A stretch of 64,000 nt of DNA from Streptomyces sp. BA2. Lineage in GTDB: Bacteria; Actinomycetota; Actinomycetes; Streptomycetales; Streptomycetaceae. The position numbers and the translations under genes are program-made. Location of the stretch: contig NZ_WSRO01000002.1 of the NCBI RefSeq assembly GCF_009769735.1, positions 5,468,001 through 5,532,000 of the forward strand, in the 5' to 3' direction. The notes under the pieces were generated by a model. The model saw only the letters and a program-made list of their open reading frames with translations, was not told the DNA's origin and did no database searches. Below, piece after piece: positions 36,736 through 46,515 of this stretch (the stretch's first letter is position 1; each line of letters opens with the position of its first letter).

Positions 36736-37965
36736 CTACCCCCGGGCATCGCGGTCCCCGTCGTCCCGGTCGTCCCGGTCGTGGTCCCGGTCCCGCCACG
36801 GCAGTTCCGCCGTGATCGTCGTGGGCCCGCCCTCCGGCGAGTCGATCACGAACAGGCCGTCGACCGCGCCGAGCCGGTCCGCGAGCCCCGCCATGCCAGA
36901 GCCCCCGTCCAGGTTCGCGCCACCCCTGCCGTCGTCCCCCACCTGGATGAGCAGCCGCTGGTCGGCACGCCACACGTCCACGGACGCCGTACGCGCCCCG
37001 CTGTGCTTGCTGACGTTCTGCAGCAGCTCGGAGACCGTGAAGTACGCGATGCCCTCGATCGCGGCGGCCGGGCGCGCCGGCAGATCGGCGGTCACCTTCA
37101 CCGGGACCGTGCACCGCGAGGCCACCGAGGACAGCGCCGCGTCCAGGCCGCGGTCGGTCAGGACCGCGGGGTGGATGCCGCGGGCCAGGTCGCGCAGCTC
37201 CTGGAGGGCGAGCTTCACCTCGCCGTGCGCCTCGTCGACCATCGCCGCCACGGTGTCGTCGGCCTGGCCCTCCAGGAGCTTCTCCTTGGCCAGGCCGAGC
37301 CCCATGGCGAGCGCCACCAGGCGGGCCTGCGCACCGTCGTGCAGGTCGCGCTCGATGCGGCGCAGGTCGGCCGCCGCCGTGTCGACGACGACACCGCGGT
37401 CCGACTCCAACTCCACGATGCGCCGCTCCAGTTCGTCGGAGGGCGAGAGCAGCCCCCGCACCATCACGCGGTCGGCGTTGGTCAGGCCGCGCACGATGTA
37501 GGGGAGCACGGGCCAGAGCACGAAGAGCCCGGTCAGCGTGACGGCGAACGTCACCACGCCCCAGGGCAGCCGCATGAACGAGTACAGCATCGTGCGCCAG
37601 CCCACCGGATCCTTCAGGCTCGACCACAGCCAGCTGAAGAAGCCGTGCCCGCGCTGCTTCGGCATCGGGCTCGGCTCGTCGATCCGCAGCCCGAGCAGCC
37701 CCCGCGCCCGCGCCCGCTCCGCCCTGCCGATCTGCCGGGCGCCGAGGAGCGCGCCCGCGAGGAGCGGCAGGCCGACGACCGTCACGGAGAGACCGCCGCC
37801 GGCCGCGAGCGTCACGATCACGTAGACGAAACCGGCCACGCCGATCGGCAGGTTGGCGAGGAGATGCGCGATCTCCTTCCAGGTCTGCCGGTCGTACGCG
37901 GCGAAGCGAGCGGGGGGCGGCGAGGACGTGGCTGACGTGGCTGAGGACATGGCGCGTGCGGTCAT
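36736..37965 (-). CDS. Sensor histidine kinase 2 (HisKA_3 type)
   Basis: Tandem paralogue of the downstream kinase, 409 residues from the ATG at 37965. Membrane segments include EIAHLLANLPIGVAGFVYVIV and WGVVTFAVTLTGLFVLWPVL. The catalytic motifs match kinase 1: RRIERDLHDGAQARL, VSELLQNVSKHS, VGDDGRGGAN and GGSGMAGLADRL. The C-terminus ends in an Asp/Arg-rich run (RDRDHDRDDRDDGDRD). The 5' end has no ribosome site, so a leaderless transcript or the second ATG at 37950 is possible. It is divergent from nuoA of cluster 2, with 220 bases between. Confidence 0.9.
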   Translation of the reverse strand: MTARAMSSATSATSSPPPARFAAYDRQTWKEIAHLLANLPIGVAGFVYVIVTLAAGGGLSVTVVGLPLLAGALLGARQIGRAERARARGLLGLRIDEPSPMPKQRGHGFFSWLWSSLKDPVGWRTMLYSFMRLPWGVVTFAVTLTGLFVLWPVLPYIVRGLTNADRVMVRGLLSPSDELERRIVELESDRGVVVDTAAADLRRIERDLHDGAQARLVALAMGLGLAKEKLLEGQADDTVAAMVDEAHGEVKLALQELRDLARGIHPAVLTDRGLDAALSSVASRCTVPVKVTADLPARPAAAIEGIAYFTVSELLQNVSKHSGARTASVDVWRADQRLLIQVGDDGRGGANLDGGSGMAGLADRLGAVDGLFVIDSPEGGPTTITAELPWRDRDHDRDDRDDGDRDARG

Positions 37966-38185
37966 AAGCGCTAGGGTGCACGGCTCGCCGCGGCGATGCC
38001 ATGAGGAGGGCCGCCCGGACACTCGGGGGATAACCCCACCCGTGGGGGGAACGCCATGGGGGGATCAGTCCTTGCCGATGCGTGACGCTCTGCTTACCTC
38101 GTCTTTAGCAGGCCCTAGACTCCCGTGCGTACAGATCGTCGAACAGTGATGAGTGTCAGAGGCGGTCAGGGAGTGAGGGGCTGAC

Positions 38186-38575
38186 GTGCACGTGACGAAT
38201 GTCGCGGCAAGCTACTACCAGTCGTACTCCGTCGTCGGACTGCTCGCCGTCGTCGGCGTGCTGTTCGTCGCCGTCGCCTTCGGCGCGGGGCGGTTGTTGC
38301 GTCCCGTCGTGCCGACACCCGAGAAGCTCCTGACGTACGAGTGCGGCGTCGACCCCGTCGGCGAAGGCTGGGCCCACACCCAGGTCCGCTACTACGTCTA
38401 CGCGTTCCTCTACGTCATCTTCGCCGTCGACTCGATCTTCCTCTTCCCCTGGGCGACGGTTTTCGCCGCGCCCGGTTACGGTGCGACGACGCTGGTGGAG
38501 ATGTTCGTCTTCCTCGGCTTCCTGACCGTGGGCCTGCTGTACGCATACAAGAAGGGCGTCCTCACATGGACGTGA
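38186..38575 (+). CDS. nuoA: NADH-quinone oxidoreductase subunit A, cluster 2
   Basis: First gene of a second, incomplete complex I operon. Three-helix membrane subunit, 129 residues. It shows [20 protein letters not shown] and [21 protein letters not shown]; the Cys-containing loop contacts the quinone-channel region in known structures. The GTG has GGGAGTGAGGGG upstream. The gene overlaps nuoB by 10 bases (4 if nuoB starts at the GTG 38572). Confidence 0.95.
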   Translation: MHVTNVAASYYQSYSVVGLLAVVGVLFVAVAFGAGRLLRPVVPTPEKLLTYECGVDPVGEGWAHTQVRYYVYAFLYVIFAVDSIFLFPWATVFAAPGYGATTLVEMFVFLGFLTVGLLYAYKKGVLTWT

Positions 38576-39282
38576 CCCCGGAGCGTCCTTCCACGGACGT
38601 CACCCCGGAGCCCGTGCTCCTGCCCGAGCCGACCGTGCTCCCCACGCCGGAGCCGCAGAAGCTGGGCGTGCTCTCGCGCCTGGCTCCCGAGCCGATGAAG
38701 GTGGTCCTCAACTGGGGCCGTCGGTACTCGTTGTGGGTCTTCAACTTCGGCCTTGCCTGTTGCGCCATCGAGTTCATCGCCGCCTCGATGGCCCGGCACG
38801 ACTTCATCCGGCTCGGCGTGATTCCGTTCGCGCCGGGTCCGCGCCAGGCCGACCTGATGGTGGTGTCGGGCACGGTGACGGACAAGATGGCCCCCGCCGT
38901 GAAGCGCCTGTACGAGCAGATGCCCGAGCCCAAGTACGTCATCTCCTTCGGCGCCTGCTCCAACTGCGGCGGCCCGTACTGGGATTCGTACGCGGTGACC
39001 AAGGGCGTCGACCAGATCATTCCGGTCGATGTGTACGTACCCGGCTGCCCGCCCCGGCCCGAGGCGCTGCTCCAGGGCATCCTCAAGCTCCAGGAGAAGA
39101 TCGCGGCGGAGTCGCTCGGCGAGCGGTACGGCCGCGGGAAGGGCAACGGCGGTGGGCTCGGCGGTGGCAATCGGCCTTCGGCGGCGGCCCTCCAGAGCGG
39201 ACTTGTGAAGCCGCCGGAGGCAACGGGAGCCTCGGCCTCAGCCTCGGCTCCGGCTCCGGCTCCGGGGGAGGGCAAGGCATGA
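38566..39282 (+). CDS. nuoB: NADH-quinone oxidoreductase subunit B, cluster 2
   Basis: Subunit that carries the terminal N2 [4Fe-4S] cluster, 238 residues. The four expected ligands are present: the adjacent pair in GLACCAIEF (Cys 65-66), Cys 131 in [14 protein letters not shown] and Cys 161 in [15 protein letters not shown]. An extra Cys 134 follows the third ligand. Both ends are extended: a Pro/Thr/Glu-rich N-terminus of about 35 residues and a Gly/Ser/Ala-rich tail of about 55. The start could be ATG 38566 or GTG 38572. The stop overlaps nuoC by ATGA. The cluster ligands imply a working electron-transfer subunit. Confidence 0.94.
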   Translation: MDVTPERPSTDVTPEPVLLPEPTVLPTPEPQKLGVLSRLAPEPMKVVLNWGRRYSLWVFNFGLACCAIEFIAASMARHDFIRLGVIPFAPGPRQADLMVVSGTVTDKMAPAVKRLYEQMPEPKYVISFGACSNCGGPYWDSYAVTKGVDQIIPVDVYVPGCPPRPEALLQGILKLQEKIAAESLGERYGRGKGNGGGLGGGNRPSAAALQSGLVKPPEATGASASASAPAPAPGEGKA

Positions 39283-40361
39283 CCGGCTGGCTGCCGAGCC
39301 CCGTCGAGGAGCTCTTCGGCGCGGACGCCACGGCCGACGAGTCGTACGACCTCCTGACGGTCGACGTCCCGCCGAGCTCGTGGATCGCGGCGCTCGAAAC
39401 CGCGCGCACGACCCTGACCTGCACCTACTTCGACTGGCTGAGCGCCGTCGACGAACCGGGCACGGGCTTCCACGTCTCGGCCCACGTCGTCGCCCTCTCT
39501 CCGGTACGTCGCCTCCTCATCCGTACGACCGTTCCGCACGACGCCCCGGTCCTGCCGACCGCGGTCGACGTCTACGCGGGCGCGGCGTGGCACGAGCGCG
39601 AGACGCACGAGATGTTCGGCGTCGCTTTCGAGGGCCACCCGCACCTGGTGCCGCTGCTCCTGCCGGACACCTTCGAAGGCCACCCCCTGCGCAAGGACTT
39701 CGTTCTGGCGGCCCGGGTCGCGAAGGCGTGGCCCGGAGCCAAGGAGCCGGGGGAGTCGGAGCACGGCGGGCCCAAGCGCCGCCAGATGCTGCCGCCCGGC
39801 GTACCCGACCCGAACGAATGGGGCCCCCTGAAGGGCCAGCTCCCCGCGGCCCCGGCCCGCCCGGCCCGCGGCGCCGCCCGCGCGGCAGGCGACCGCCCGG
39901 CCCGCCGGACGCGCACGGCGGGGGAGGGCTCGGCGAGCCAGGCGGCGGGCGCGCAGCCGGCGGCCGGCCAGGGCGAGGCACCGACTCCGCGCCGGGCACG
40001 GAGTGTGAGCCAGGGGTCGGCGTCGCAGCGGGCGGCGGAGGAGCCTGCTCAGGCCGCGAAGACCCCACCGACGGCCCCGGCTCCGGAGACTGCTCCGGCG
40101 CCTGAGGCTGCTCCGGCCCCGGAGACTGCTCCGGCCCCGGAGACTGCTCCGGCACCCGAGGCTGCTCCGGCACCCGAGGCTGCTCCAGCGTCTGAGGCGA
40201 AGCCCGAGTCGCCCGCGCCCAGTTCTGACGCCCCGTGGCACCAGGCCCGCCCGGCGTTCGAGGACACGGAGAAGCCCGCCGGCACCGCACCGGGCACGGC
40301 CGACGCTCCCGAAGACAACGACGACCCCGAAGACAACGACCGCCCAGGAGGCTCGGAGTGA
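39279..40361 (+). CDS. nuoC: NADH-quinone oxidoreductase subunit C with long low-complexity tail, cluster 2
   Basis: 30-kDa subunit homologue of the complex I peripheral arm, 360 residues. The conserved block is [19 protein letters not shown] then [12 protein letters not shown] (about residues 105-150). The globular part ends near residue 185, at [12 protein letters not shown]. The remaining 175 residues are an Ala/Pro/Glu-rich tail, including seven 18-nt units that encode APAPEA/T. I see no NuoD motif in this tail, so it is not a NuoCD fusion. The next gene is nuoH, not nuoD, which is the notable gap of this operon. Stop and start codons overlap by 4 bases on both sides. Confidence 0.9.
   Translation: MTGWLPSPVEELFGADATADESYDLLTVDVPPSSWIAALETARTTLTCTYFDWLSAVDEPGTGFHVSAHVVALSPVRRLLIRTTVPHDAPVLPTAVDVYAGAAWHERETHEMFGVAFEGHPHLVPLLLPDTFEGHPLRKDFVLAARVAKAWPGAKEPGESEHGGPKRRQMLPPGVPDPNEWGPLKGQLPAAPARPARGAARAAGDRPARRTRTAGEGSASQAAGAQPAAGQGEAPTPRRARSVSQGSASQRAAEEPAQAAKTPPTAPAPETAPAPEAAPAPETAPAPETAPAPEAAPAPEAAPASEAKPESPAPSSDAPWHQARPAFEDTEKPAGTAPGTADAPEDNDDPEDNDRPGGSE
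40074..40199 (+). repeat. 18-nt coding minisatellite in nuoC of cluster 2
   Basis: Seven consecutive units of GCT-CCG-GCN-CCN-GAG-RCT encode Ala-Pro-Ala-Pro-Glu-Ala/Thr. Several neighbouring units are identical, which suggests recent copy-number change. Confidence 0.9.
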
Positions 40362-41326
40362 CCGACGCGCTCGACGTCGCCCTGCGTCTCCTCATCGTCT
40401 TCGCGGTCTTCCTCGTCCTGCCCCTGGTCATCGGCCAGACCGAGCACAAGGTGATGGCCCACATGCAGGGCCGCCTCGGCCCCATGTACGCGGGCGGTTT
40501 CCACGGCTGGGCCCAGCTCGTCGCCGACGGAGTCAAGTTCGCGCAGAAGGAAGACGTCGTACCGGCCGAGGCCGACCGCCGCATCTTCCAGCTCGCCCCC
40601 GCCGTGGCCCTGCTGCCCTACCTCCTCGTCCTGGTCGCCATCCCGATCGGCCCGAGCGAAGGCGCCGTCGGCCAACTCGTCGACGCGGGCATCTTCTTCG
40701 TGCTCGCGGTCATGGGCGTCGGCGTACTCGGCTCGCTCATGGCGGGCTGGGCCAGCGCCAACAAGTTCTCCCTCCTCGGCGGCCTGCGCACCGCCGCCCA
40801 GCTCCTGGCGTACGAACTCCCGATGCTGCTCGCCGCGGCCTCGGTCGCGATGGCGGCCGGGACGGTGTCGCTCCCCGGCATCCTCAACGCCTTCGAGTGG
40901 TGGTGGCTGCCCTGGCAGATCGTGGGCGCCCTCGTCTTCTTCGTCGCGGGCCTCGCCGAACTCCAGCGCCCGCCCTTCGACATGCCGGTCGCCGACTCGG
41001 AGATCATCTTCGGTGCGTACACCGAATACACGGGCCTCCGCTTCGCCCTCTTCCTCCTCGCCGAGTACGCCGGGATCGTCGTCCTCTGCGGCCTCACCAC
41101 CGTCCTCTTCCTCGGCGGCTGGCACGGGCCCTGGGGCGCCGACGGCCTCGGCTGGGTCTGGACCCTCCTGAAGACGGCGGTACTCGCCTTCCTCGTGATC
41201 TGGCTGCGCGTCAGTTACCCCCGTCTCCGCGAGGACCAGCTCCAGAAGCTCTCCTGGACCCTCCTCGTCCCGCTCGCCCTCGCGCAGATCGCGCTCACCG
41301 GAATCGTGAAGGTGGCGATCAACTGA
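40358..41326 (+). CDS. nuoH: NADH-quinone oxidoreductase subunit H, cluster 2
   Basis: Quinone-channel membrane subunit, 322 residues, about eight helices. The cavity loop reads [18 protein letters not shown] and [19 protein letters not shown], so the key acidic residues of the family are kept. Compared with cluster 1 it lacks the hydrophilic C-terminal extension. The GTG start overlaps nuoC by 4 bases; its stop overlaps nuoI by one base (TGATG). Retention of the quinone loop argues that the complex still reduces menaquinone. Confidence 0.95.
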   Translation: MTDALDVALRLLIVFAVFLVLPLVIGQTEHKVMAHMQGRLGPMYAGGFHGWAQLVADGVKFAQKEDVVPAEADRRIFQLAPAVALLPYLLVLVAIPIGPSEGAVGQLVDAGIFFVLAVMGVGVLGSLMAGWASANKFSLLGGLRTAAQLLAYELPMLLAAASVAMAAGTVSLPGILNAFEWWWLPWQIVGALVFFVAGLAELQRPPFDMPVADSEIIFGAYTEYTGLRFALFLLAEYAGIVVLCGLTTVLFLGGWHGPWGADGLGWVWTLLKTAVLAFLVIWLRVSYPRLREDQLQKLSWTLLVPLALAQIALTGIVKVAIN

Positions 41327-41886
41327 TGGCTCCCATCCCCGGGTCCGGCCTGGCCAAGGGCCTCGCCGTCACCCTCCGCACGATGACGAAGAAGACCGTC
41401 ACCGAGCAGTACCCGGAGCACCAGCCCGAACTCCCGCCCCGCACCCGCGGCGTCATCGGGCTCTTCGAGGAGAACTGCACGGTCTGCATGCTCTGCGCCC
41501 GGGAGTGCCCGGACTGGTGCATCTACATCGACTCCCACAAGGAGACGGTCCCGCCGGCCGTCGAGGGCGGCCGCGAGCGCAGCCGCAACGTCCTCGACCG
41601 CTTCGCCATCGACTTCTCCCTCTGCATGTACTGCGGCATCTGCATCGAGGTCTGCCCCTTCGACGCGCTGTTCTGGTCCCCGGAGTTCGAGTACGCCGAG
41701 ACCGACATCCACGAACTCACCCACGAGCGCGACAAGCTCCGCGACTGGATGTGGACCGTCCCGGCCCCGCCCGCCCTGGACCCCGCGGCCGAGGAGCCCA
41801 AGGAGATCGCCACCGCCCGCAAGGCGGCGGAGAAGCTGGCGGCCGCCCAGGAGACCCAGTCCGGCGCGCGGGAAGGGGAGTCGTGA
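41326..41886 (+). CDS. nuoI: NADH-quinone oxidoreductase subunit I, cluster 2
   Basis: Two-cluster ferredoxin-like subunit, 186 residues. The cluster motifs are [12 protein letters not shown] and [12 protein letters not shown]. The first is followed by [11 protein letters not shown] rather than the usual ADAIYV, a small divergence from cluster 1. With NuoE, F and G absent from this operon, NuoI is the most exposed electron entry point and a candidate docking surface for ferredoxin, as in 11-subunit complex I relatives. ATG start in a TGATG junction with nuoH. Confidence 0.95.
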   Translation: MAPIPGSGLAKGLAVTLRTMTKKTVTEQYPEHQPELPPRTRGVIGLFEENCTVCMLCARECPDWCIYIDSHKETVPPAVEGGRERSRNVLDRFAIDFSLCMYCGICIEVCPFDALFWSPEFEYAETDIHELTHERDKLRDWMWTVPAPPALDPAAEEPKEIATARKAAEKLAAAQETQSGAREGES

Positions 41887-42530
41887 ACATCGCTGCGGAA
41901 GCTCAGGGCTTCCTCTCCCCGACAGGAGTGGAGATCGCCTTCCTCCTGGTCGGCCTCGTCACCCTCGGCTCGGCGATCGTCACCGTCACCACCAAGCAGC
42001 TGGTGCACGCCGCCCTGTGGCTCGTGGCGACGCTCGGTGGCCTGGCCGTCGAGTACCTCCTGCTCACCGCCGAGTTCATCGCCTGGGTGCAGGTCCTGAT
42101 CTATGTCGGCTCCGTCGTCGTCCTCCTGCTCTTCGGTCTGATGCTGACGCGGGCCCCCATCGGCCGCTCCCCGGACGCCGATTCGGGCAACCGCCCGGTC
42201 GCGCTCGCGGTGGCCGTCCTCGCCGCGGCCTCCCTGGTCTGGGTGGTCGTCGACGCCTTCCGGACGACCTGGATCGACCTCGACCGCGCCGCCGACGAGG
42301 CCCAGGGCTCCACCGCGGTGACCGGAAAGTTCCTCTTCCAGCACTGGGTGCTGCCTTTCGAGGCCCTCTCGGTCCTGCTCCTCGCCGCCCTGGTCGGCGC
42401 GATCGTCCTCTCCCGCAGGAACGCCCGCATGACCCGCCTGAACGAAGCCCCCGGCGACACCCGCACGACCGGTGCTCCCCGCACGACCGGTGCCCCCAGC
42501 GACGCCCCCAGCGACAAGGAGCAGCGCTGA
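41883..42530 (+). CDS. nuoJ: NADH-quinone oxidoreductase subunit J, cluster 2
   Basis: Five-helix membrane subunit, 215 residues. The third-helix motif is [20 protein letters not shown]. It is shorter at the C-terminus than the cluster 1 copy; the tail holds two RTTGAP repeats ([14 protein letters not shown]) encoded by near-identical 15-base units. The GTG start overlaps the nuoI stop by 4 bases, and its stop overlaps nuoK by one base. Confidence 0.94.
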   Translation: MNIAAEAQGFLSPTGVEIAFLLVGLVTLGSAIVTVTTKQLVHAALWLVATLGGLAVEYLLLTAEFIAWVQVLIYVGSVVVLLLFGLMLTRAPIGRSPDADSGNRPVALAVAVLAAASLVWVVVDAFRTTWIDLDRAADEAQGSTAVTGKFLFQHWVLPFEALSVLLLAALVGAIVLSRRNARMTRLNEAPGDTRTTGAPRTTGAPSDAPSDKEQR

Positions 42531-42919
42531 TGCACCTCGCCTATCCCGCCGTCCTGGCCGTCCTCCTCTTCTGCGTAGGCCTGTACGGAGTGCTCGCCCG
42601 CCGCAACGCGATCCTGGTCCTGATGTCCGTCGAGCTCATGCTCAACGCCGTCAACCTCAACCTGGTCGCCTTCGACGTCTGGCTCCGCGACGCCCTCCAC
42701 TCCGGCCAGGCCCTGACCCTCTTCACCATCGCCATCGCCGCCGCGGAGATCGGCATCGGCCTCGCGATCGTCCTGTCGGTCTACCGCAACCGCGGCTCCT
42801 CCGCCGTCGACGACCTCCGCGACACCGCCGAGGGCCCCGACGATGACGCCGAAGACGCCGCCGAAGACGCCGCCGGAGAAGAGCCCGCCCCGGCACAGAA
42901 GGCTGAGGCCACCGCGTGA
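42530..42919 (+). CDS. nuoK: NADH-quinone oxidoreductase subunit K, cluster 2
   Basis: Three-helix membrane subunit, 129 residues. It keeps the helix acidic residues in [14 protein letters not shown] and [13 protein letters not shown]. It is about 30 residues longer than cluster 1 NuoK because of an Asp/Glu/Ala-rich C-terminus ([18 protein letters not shown]). The ATG is in a TGATG junction with nuoJ, and its end overlaps nuoL by 4 bases. Confidence 0.95.
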   Translation: MHLAYPAVLAVLLFCVGLYGVLARRNAILVLMSVELMLNAVNLNLVAFDVWLRDALHSGQALTLFTIAIAAAEIGIGLAIVLSVYRNRGSSAVDDLRDTAEGPDDDAEDAAEDAAGEEPAPAQKAEATA

Positions 42920-44910
42920 CCACGACCACCCTCGCCGTACTCGTCCCCCTCCTGCCGTTCCTCGGCGCGGTCGCCGGCCTGCTGCTCGGCCGCACCGTCC
43001 CGGGACTCGTACGCCCCCTCGCGGTGCTGCCCACCCTGGCGGCGCTGGTCCTCGCCGTGCTTGTCGCCGCCCGCCACGGCGGCGGCGCCGACATCGACTC
43101 CGCCACCGAGCTCACCCCGACCGGCTCGGTCCCCATCGAACTCGCCCTGCACGTCGACGGCTTCGCCGCCCTCGTCGCCGTCCTGGTCGGCGTCGTCGCC
43201 TCCTGCGTGCAGATCTACTCGACGGGCTACCTGCGCGACGACCCGCGCTACCCCTCGTACGCCGCTCTGGTCTCCCTCTTCACCTCCGCGATGCTGCTCG
43301 TCGTCTACTCCGGCGACCTGATGGTGCTCCTGGTCGGCTGGGAGATCATGGGCATCTGCTCGTACTTCCTCGTCGGCCACTACTGGGAGACGCCCGAAGC
43401 CCGCGCCGCCTCCCTCAAGGCCTTCCTGGTCACCAAGCTCGGCGACGTCCCCTTCCTGATCGGCCTGTTCGCGCTCGCCGTCGACACGGGGTCGTTCCGC
43501 ATCACGACGATCCTCGCGACGGTCGCGGACGGCGGCCTCGACCATCCGACGCTGATCGCCCTGCTGCTCCTGGCCGGTGTGGCGGGCAAGTCGGCGCAGT
43601 TCCCGCTGCACACCTGGCTGCCCGACGCGATGGCGGGCCCCACCCCCGTCTCCGCGCTCATCCACGCCGCGACGATGGTCGCCGCCGGTGTCTACTTCGT
43701 GGCCCGGCTCCTCCCGGTCTTCGCCGAGTCGGCGGCGGCCCTGGTCGTCCTCGCCGTCATGGCCGCCGTCACGATGGCCGGCTCGGCCCTCGCGGCGCTC
43801 GCCCAGGACGACATCAAGCGCGTACTCGCCTACTCGACGATCGGTCAGCTCGGCTATCTGACCGGCGCCCTCGCCGTCGGCGACCGCGGTGCCGCCGTCT
43901 TCCACCTCCTCTCGCACGGCGCGTTCAAGGCGCTCCTCTTCCTCGGCGCGGGCGTGATCATCCACGCCGCCGGCACCAACTCCCTAGCCGCGATGTCCCG
44001 TATGAGGGGCCTGCGCGACCGGGTGCCCGACGCCTTCTGGACGATGACCGTGGCGCTCCTCGCGCTCGCCGCGATCCCGCCCTTCAGCGGCTTCTTCTCC
44101 AAGGAAGCCGTCCTGGGCGCCGCCGAGCACGCGGCCACAGGACACTCCGAGACCGCGCCCACCGCGGCGGGCTGGATCGTCCTGGTTGCCGGTCTGCTGA
44201 CCGCCCTCCTCACCGCCGCCTACGCGACGCGTCTGTGGCTGCTCGCCTTCAACGGACAGGGCCCCGAAGCCCCGGCCCACGGCCGCCAGCCCGTCACGAT
44301 GACCGCCGTGCTCTGGGTGCTCGCCGTCCCCTCACTCGCCTTCGGCCTCACCGTCGGAGTCCTGCCGGACTGGTTCGACGGCCACTCGCTCAACCCGACC
44401 CTCACCACCTCCGTCCTCGGCACGGGACTCGCCCTCGTCGGCGGGCTCGTCACGTACGGAGCGTGGCGCCACACCACGGCGCTGGCCGTCCGCCACCCGA
44501 TGGGCGCGGTCGCCGCCGACACGGGAGCCGACGGAGGCCTGGTCGAGGCCGAGGCCATCGCCACGCACGCCCCTGCCTACGGAGACGTGGCCCAGGCCCA
44601 CGATCCGGCCGACCCCGGCCGCCTCCTGCTCGGCCCGCTGCACCGGCACGCCGCCGTCGGCTTCCACCTCGACGCCGTCTACGCCGCCCTGTTCGTGCGC
44701 CCCGTCCAGGCCGCCGCGCGCCTCGTCCGGTTCCTCGACCGCGAGGTCGTCGACACCTACGTACGCGGCGCGGGCACCGCACCCCGATGGCTCGGCGCGG
44801 CAGTCCGCCGCGCGCAGACCGGCAACGTGCAGACCTACCTGAGCGCGCTGCTCGCAGGCACCGTCGTCCTGGCTGTCGCCGCCGTCCTCGTCGCCACCGC
44901 CGGAGCGTGA
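42916..44910 (+). CDS. nuoL: NADH-quinone oxidoreductase subunit L, cluster 2
   Basis: Distal antiporter-like pump subunit, 664 residues. The conserved segments are [35 protein letters not shown] and [17 protein letters not shown]. The C-terminal 180 residues carry the lateral helix region and a hydrophilic insert ([19 protein letters not shown]) not seen in the cluster 1 copy. The key Lys and Glu residues are kept, so proton pumping should be possible. GTG start with 4-base overlap. Confidence 0.96.
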   Translation: MTTTTLAVLVPLLPFLGAVAGLLLGRTVPGLVRPLAVLPTLAALVLAVLVAARHGGGADIDSATELTPTGSVPIELALHVDGFAALVAVLVGVVASCVQIYSTGYLRDDPRYPSYAALVSLFTSAMLLVVYSGDLMVLLVGWEIMGICSYFLVGHYWETPEARAASLKAFLVTKLGDVPFLIGLFALAVDTGSFRITTILATVADGGLDHPTLIALLLLAGVAGKSAQFPLHTWLPDAMAGPTPVSALIHAATMVAAGVYFVARLLPVFAESAAALVVLAVMAAVTMAGSALAALAQDDIKRVLAYSTIGQLGYLTGALAVGDRGAAVFHLLSHGAFKALLFLGAGVIIHAAGTNSLAAMSRMRGLRDRVPDAFWTMTVALLALAAIPPFSGFFSKEAVLGAAEHAATGHSETAPTAAGWIVLVAGLLTALLTAAYATRLWLLAFNGQGPEAPAHGRQPVTMTAVLWVLAVPSLAFGLTVGVLPDWFDGHSLNPTLTTSVLGTGLALVGGLVTYGAWRHTTALAVRHPMGAVAADTGADGGLVEAEAIATHAPAYGDVAQAHDPADPGRLLLGPLHRHAAVGFHLDAVYAALFVRPVQAAARLVRFLDREVVDTYVRGAGTAPRWLGAAVRRAQTGNVQTYLSALLAGTVVLAVAAVLVATAGA

Positions 44911-44916
44911 GCAGCC

Positions 44917-46515
44917 GTGATCGATATCAGTGAATCCGTGATGCAGCTTCTTCTGGCGTTGATCGTGGTCGGCCCGCTCATCGGCGCCGTGGCCGCCCTG
45001 CTCCCGGCCCCGCCCGGACTGAAGGGGAAGTCGCCCGACCAGGCCGTACTCCGCCACGGCGTGATCGTGACCGGCGCGATCCTCATCGCCGCGCTCGTCC
45101 TGACCCTCGGCTTCGACCATGACCACCCGTCAAAGATGCAGGCCACGACCGATATCAGCTGGATCCCCGCACTCGACGTGCGCATCCACCTCGGCATCGA
45201 CGGCATCTCGCTCCCCCTTCTGGTCCTGACCGCGCTCCTGACCTTCCTCTGCGCGCTGTACTCCTACTTCAAAATGCCAACGGGCCCGTCTCCCAAGGCA
45301 TTCGTCGCGCTGATCCTCGTGCTCGAGTCCGGCACCCTCGCGACCTTCGCCGTCCTCGATCTGCTGCTGTTCTTCCTGGCGTTCGAGATGGTCCTCATCC
45401 CGATGTACTTCCTCATCGCACGCTGGGGCGGCGCCCAACGCACGCAAGCCGCCTGGAAGTTCATCCTCTACACGCTTCTCGGCTCCGTCGTGATGCTGCT
45501 CGGTCTCCTCCTCATCGGCCTCAAGTCCGGCACATTTGACATGGTGGCACTCGCCACTGACAACGGCCCTCGCCTGAGCACATCCGTGCAGGTCATCGCC
45601 GTTCTGGCGATCGGGATCGGGCTCGCGGTCAAGACGCCGATGTGGCCGCTGCACAGCTGGCTGCCGGACGCGCACACCGCCGCGCCGACCGTCGGCTCGG
45701 TCCTGCTGGCCGGCGTGCTGCTGAAGATGGGCACGTACGGATTCGTCCGGATCCTGCTGCCGATCACGCCCGACGGGATGCGGACCTTCGCGCCGTACCT
45801 CGCGGCCTTCGCGGTCGTCGGGATCATCTACGGTTCGCTCGCCTGCCTCGCCCTCGCCAAGCAGGGCGCGAAGGGCGACCTCAAGCGCCTCATCGCGTAC
45901 TCGTCCGTGGGCCACATGGGCTTCGTGCTCCTCGGCATCTCGACGATGAGCCCGACCGGCGTGAACGGCGCGCTGTTCGCCAACATCGCGCACGGCCTCA
46001 TCACCGGCCTGCTGTTCTTCCTCGTCGGCGCGCTGAAGGACCGCACGGGCACCAGCGACCTCGACACCCTCGCGCAGGAGTCGGGCGCCGCGCTCTACGG
46101 CAAGGCACCCCGCCTCGGCGGTCTCCTCGCCTTCGGCGCGGTCGCCTCGCTCGGGCTTCCGGGCCTCGCCGGGTTCTGGGGCGAAATGCTCGCCCTGTTC
46201 GGCGCGTTCAAGCCCGCCGACGAACTGAGCCGCCCGGCCTTCCTCACCTTCATGGCGATCGCCGCCTTCGGCACCCTGCTCACCGCCGCGTACATGCTCG
46301 TCGTCGTACGCCGCGTCTGCATGGGCCCGGTGGCCCAGGGGCCCCAGGGCGCCGCCAAGACCGAATCCCCGGCGCTCGCCGACGTCCAGGGCTACGAGTT
46401 CGCCGCCTGGACCCCGCTCGTCGCCCTCACCGTCCTCGCCGGACTCTGGCCCGCCGCTCTGCTCGGCCTCACCGACCCGGCCGTGCAGCAGCTCCTCTCA
46501 GGAGGCAAGTCGTGA
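44917..46515 (+). CDS. nuoM: NADH-quinone oxidoreductase subunit M, cluster 2
   Basis: Antiporter-like subunit, 532 residues. FEMVLIPMYFLIARWGG and AVKTPMWPLHSWLPDAHTAA contain the family Glu and Lys, and the LKRLIAYSSVGHMGFVLLG helix follows. This version looks more like standard bacterial NuoM than the cluster 1 paralogue. The GTG is 6 bases after the nuoL stop; the end overlaps nuoN by 4 bases. Confidence 0.95.
   Translation: MIDISESVMQLLLALIVVGPLIGAVAALLPAPPGLKGKSPDQAVLRHGVIVTGAILIAALVLTLGFDHDHPSKMQATTDISWIPALDVRIHLGIDGISLPLLVLTALLTFLCALYSYFKMPTGPSPKAFVALILVLESGTLATFAVLDLLLFFLAFEMVLIPMYFLIARWGGAQRTQAAWKFILYTLLGSVVMLLGLLLIGLKSGTFDMVALATDNGPRLSTSVQVIAVLAIGIGLAVKTPMWPLHSWLPDAHTAAPTVGSVLLAGVLLKMGTYGFVRILLPITPDGMRTFAPYLAAFAVVGIIYGSLACLALAKQGAKGDLKRLIAYSSVGHMGFVLLGISTMSPTGVNGALFANIAHGLITGLLFFLVGALKDRTGTSDLDTLAQESGAALYGKAPRLGGLLAFGAVASLGLPGLAGFWGEMLALFGAFKPADELSRPAFLTFMAIAAFGTLLTAAYMLVVVRRVCMGPVAQGPQGAAKTESPALADVQGYEFAAWTPLVALTVLAGLWPAALLGLTDPAVQQLLSGGKS

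Noticed and set aside
38092..38121. Promoter for nuo cluster 2 as TTACCT-N16-TAGACT
   Set aside because: Spacing and -35 match are marginal, and similar matches occur by chance in the 220-bp divergent gap.
39834..40361. NuoC2 tail as a hidden NuoD fusion, as in NuoCD of enteric bacteria
   Set aside because: The tail is low-complexity, too short by more than half, and shows none of the conserved NuoD motifs.
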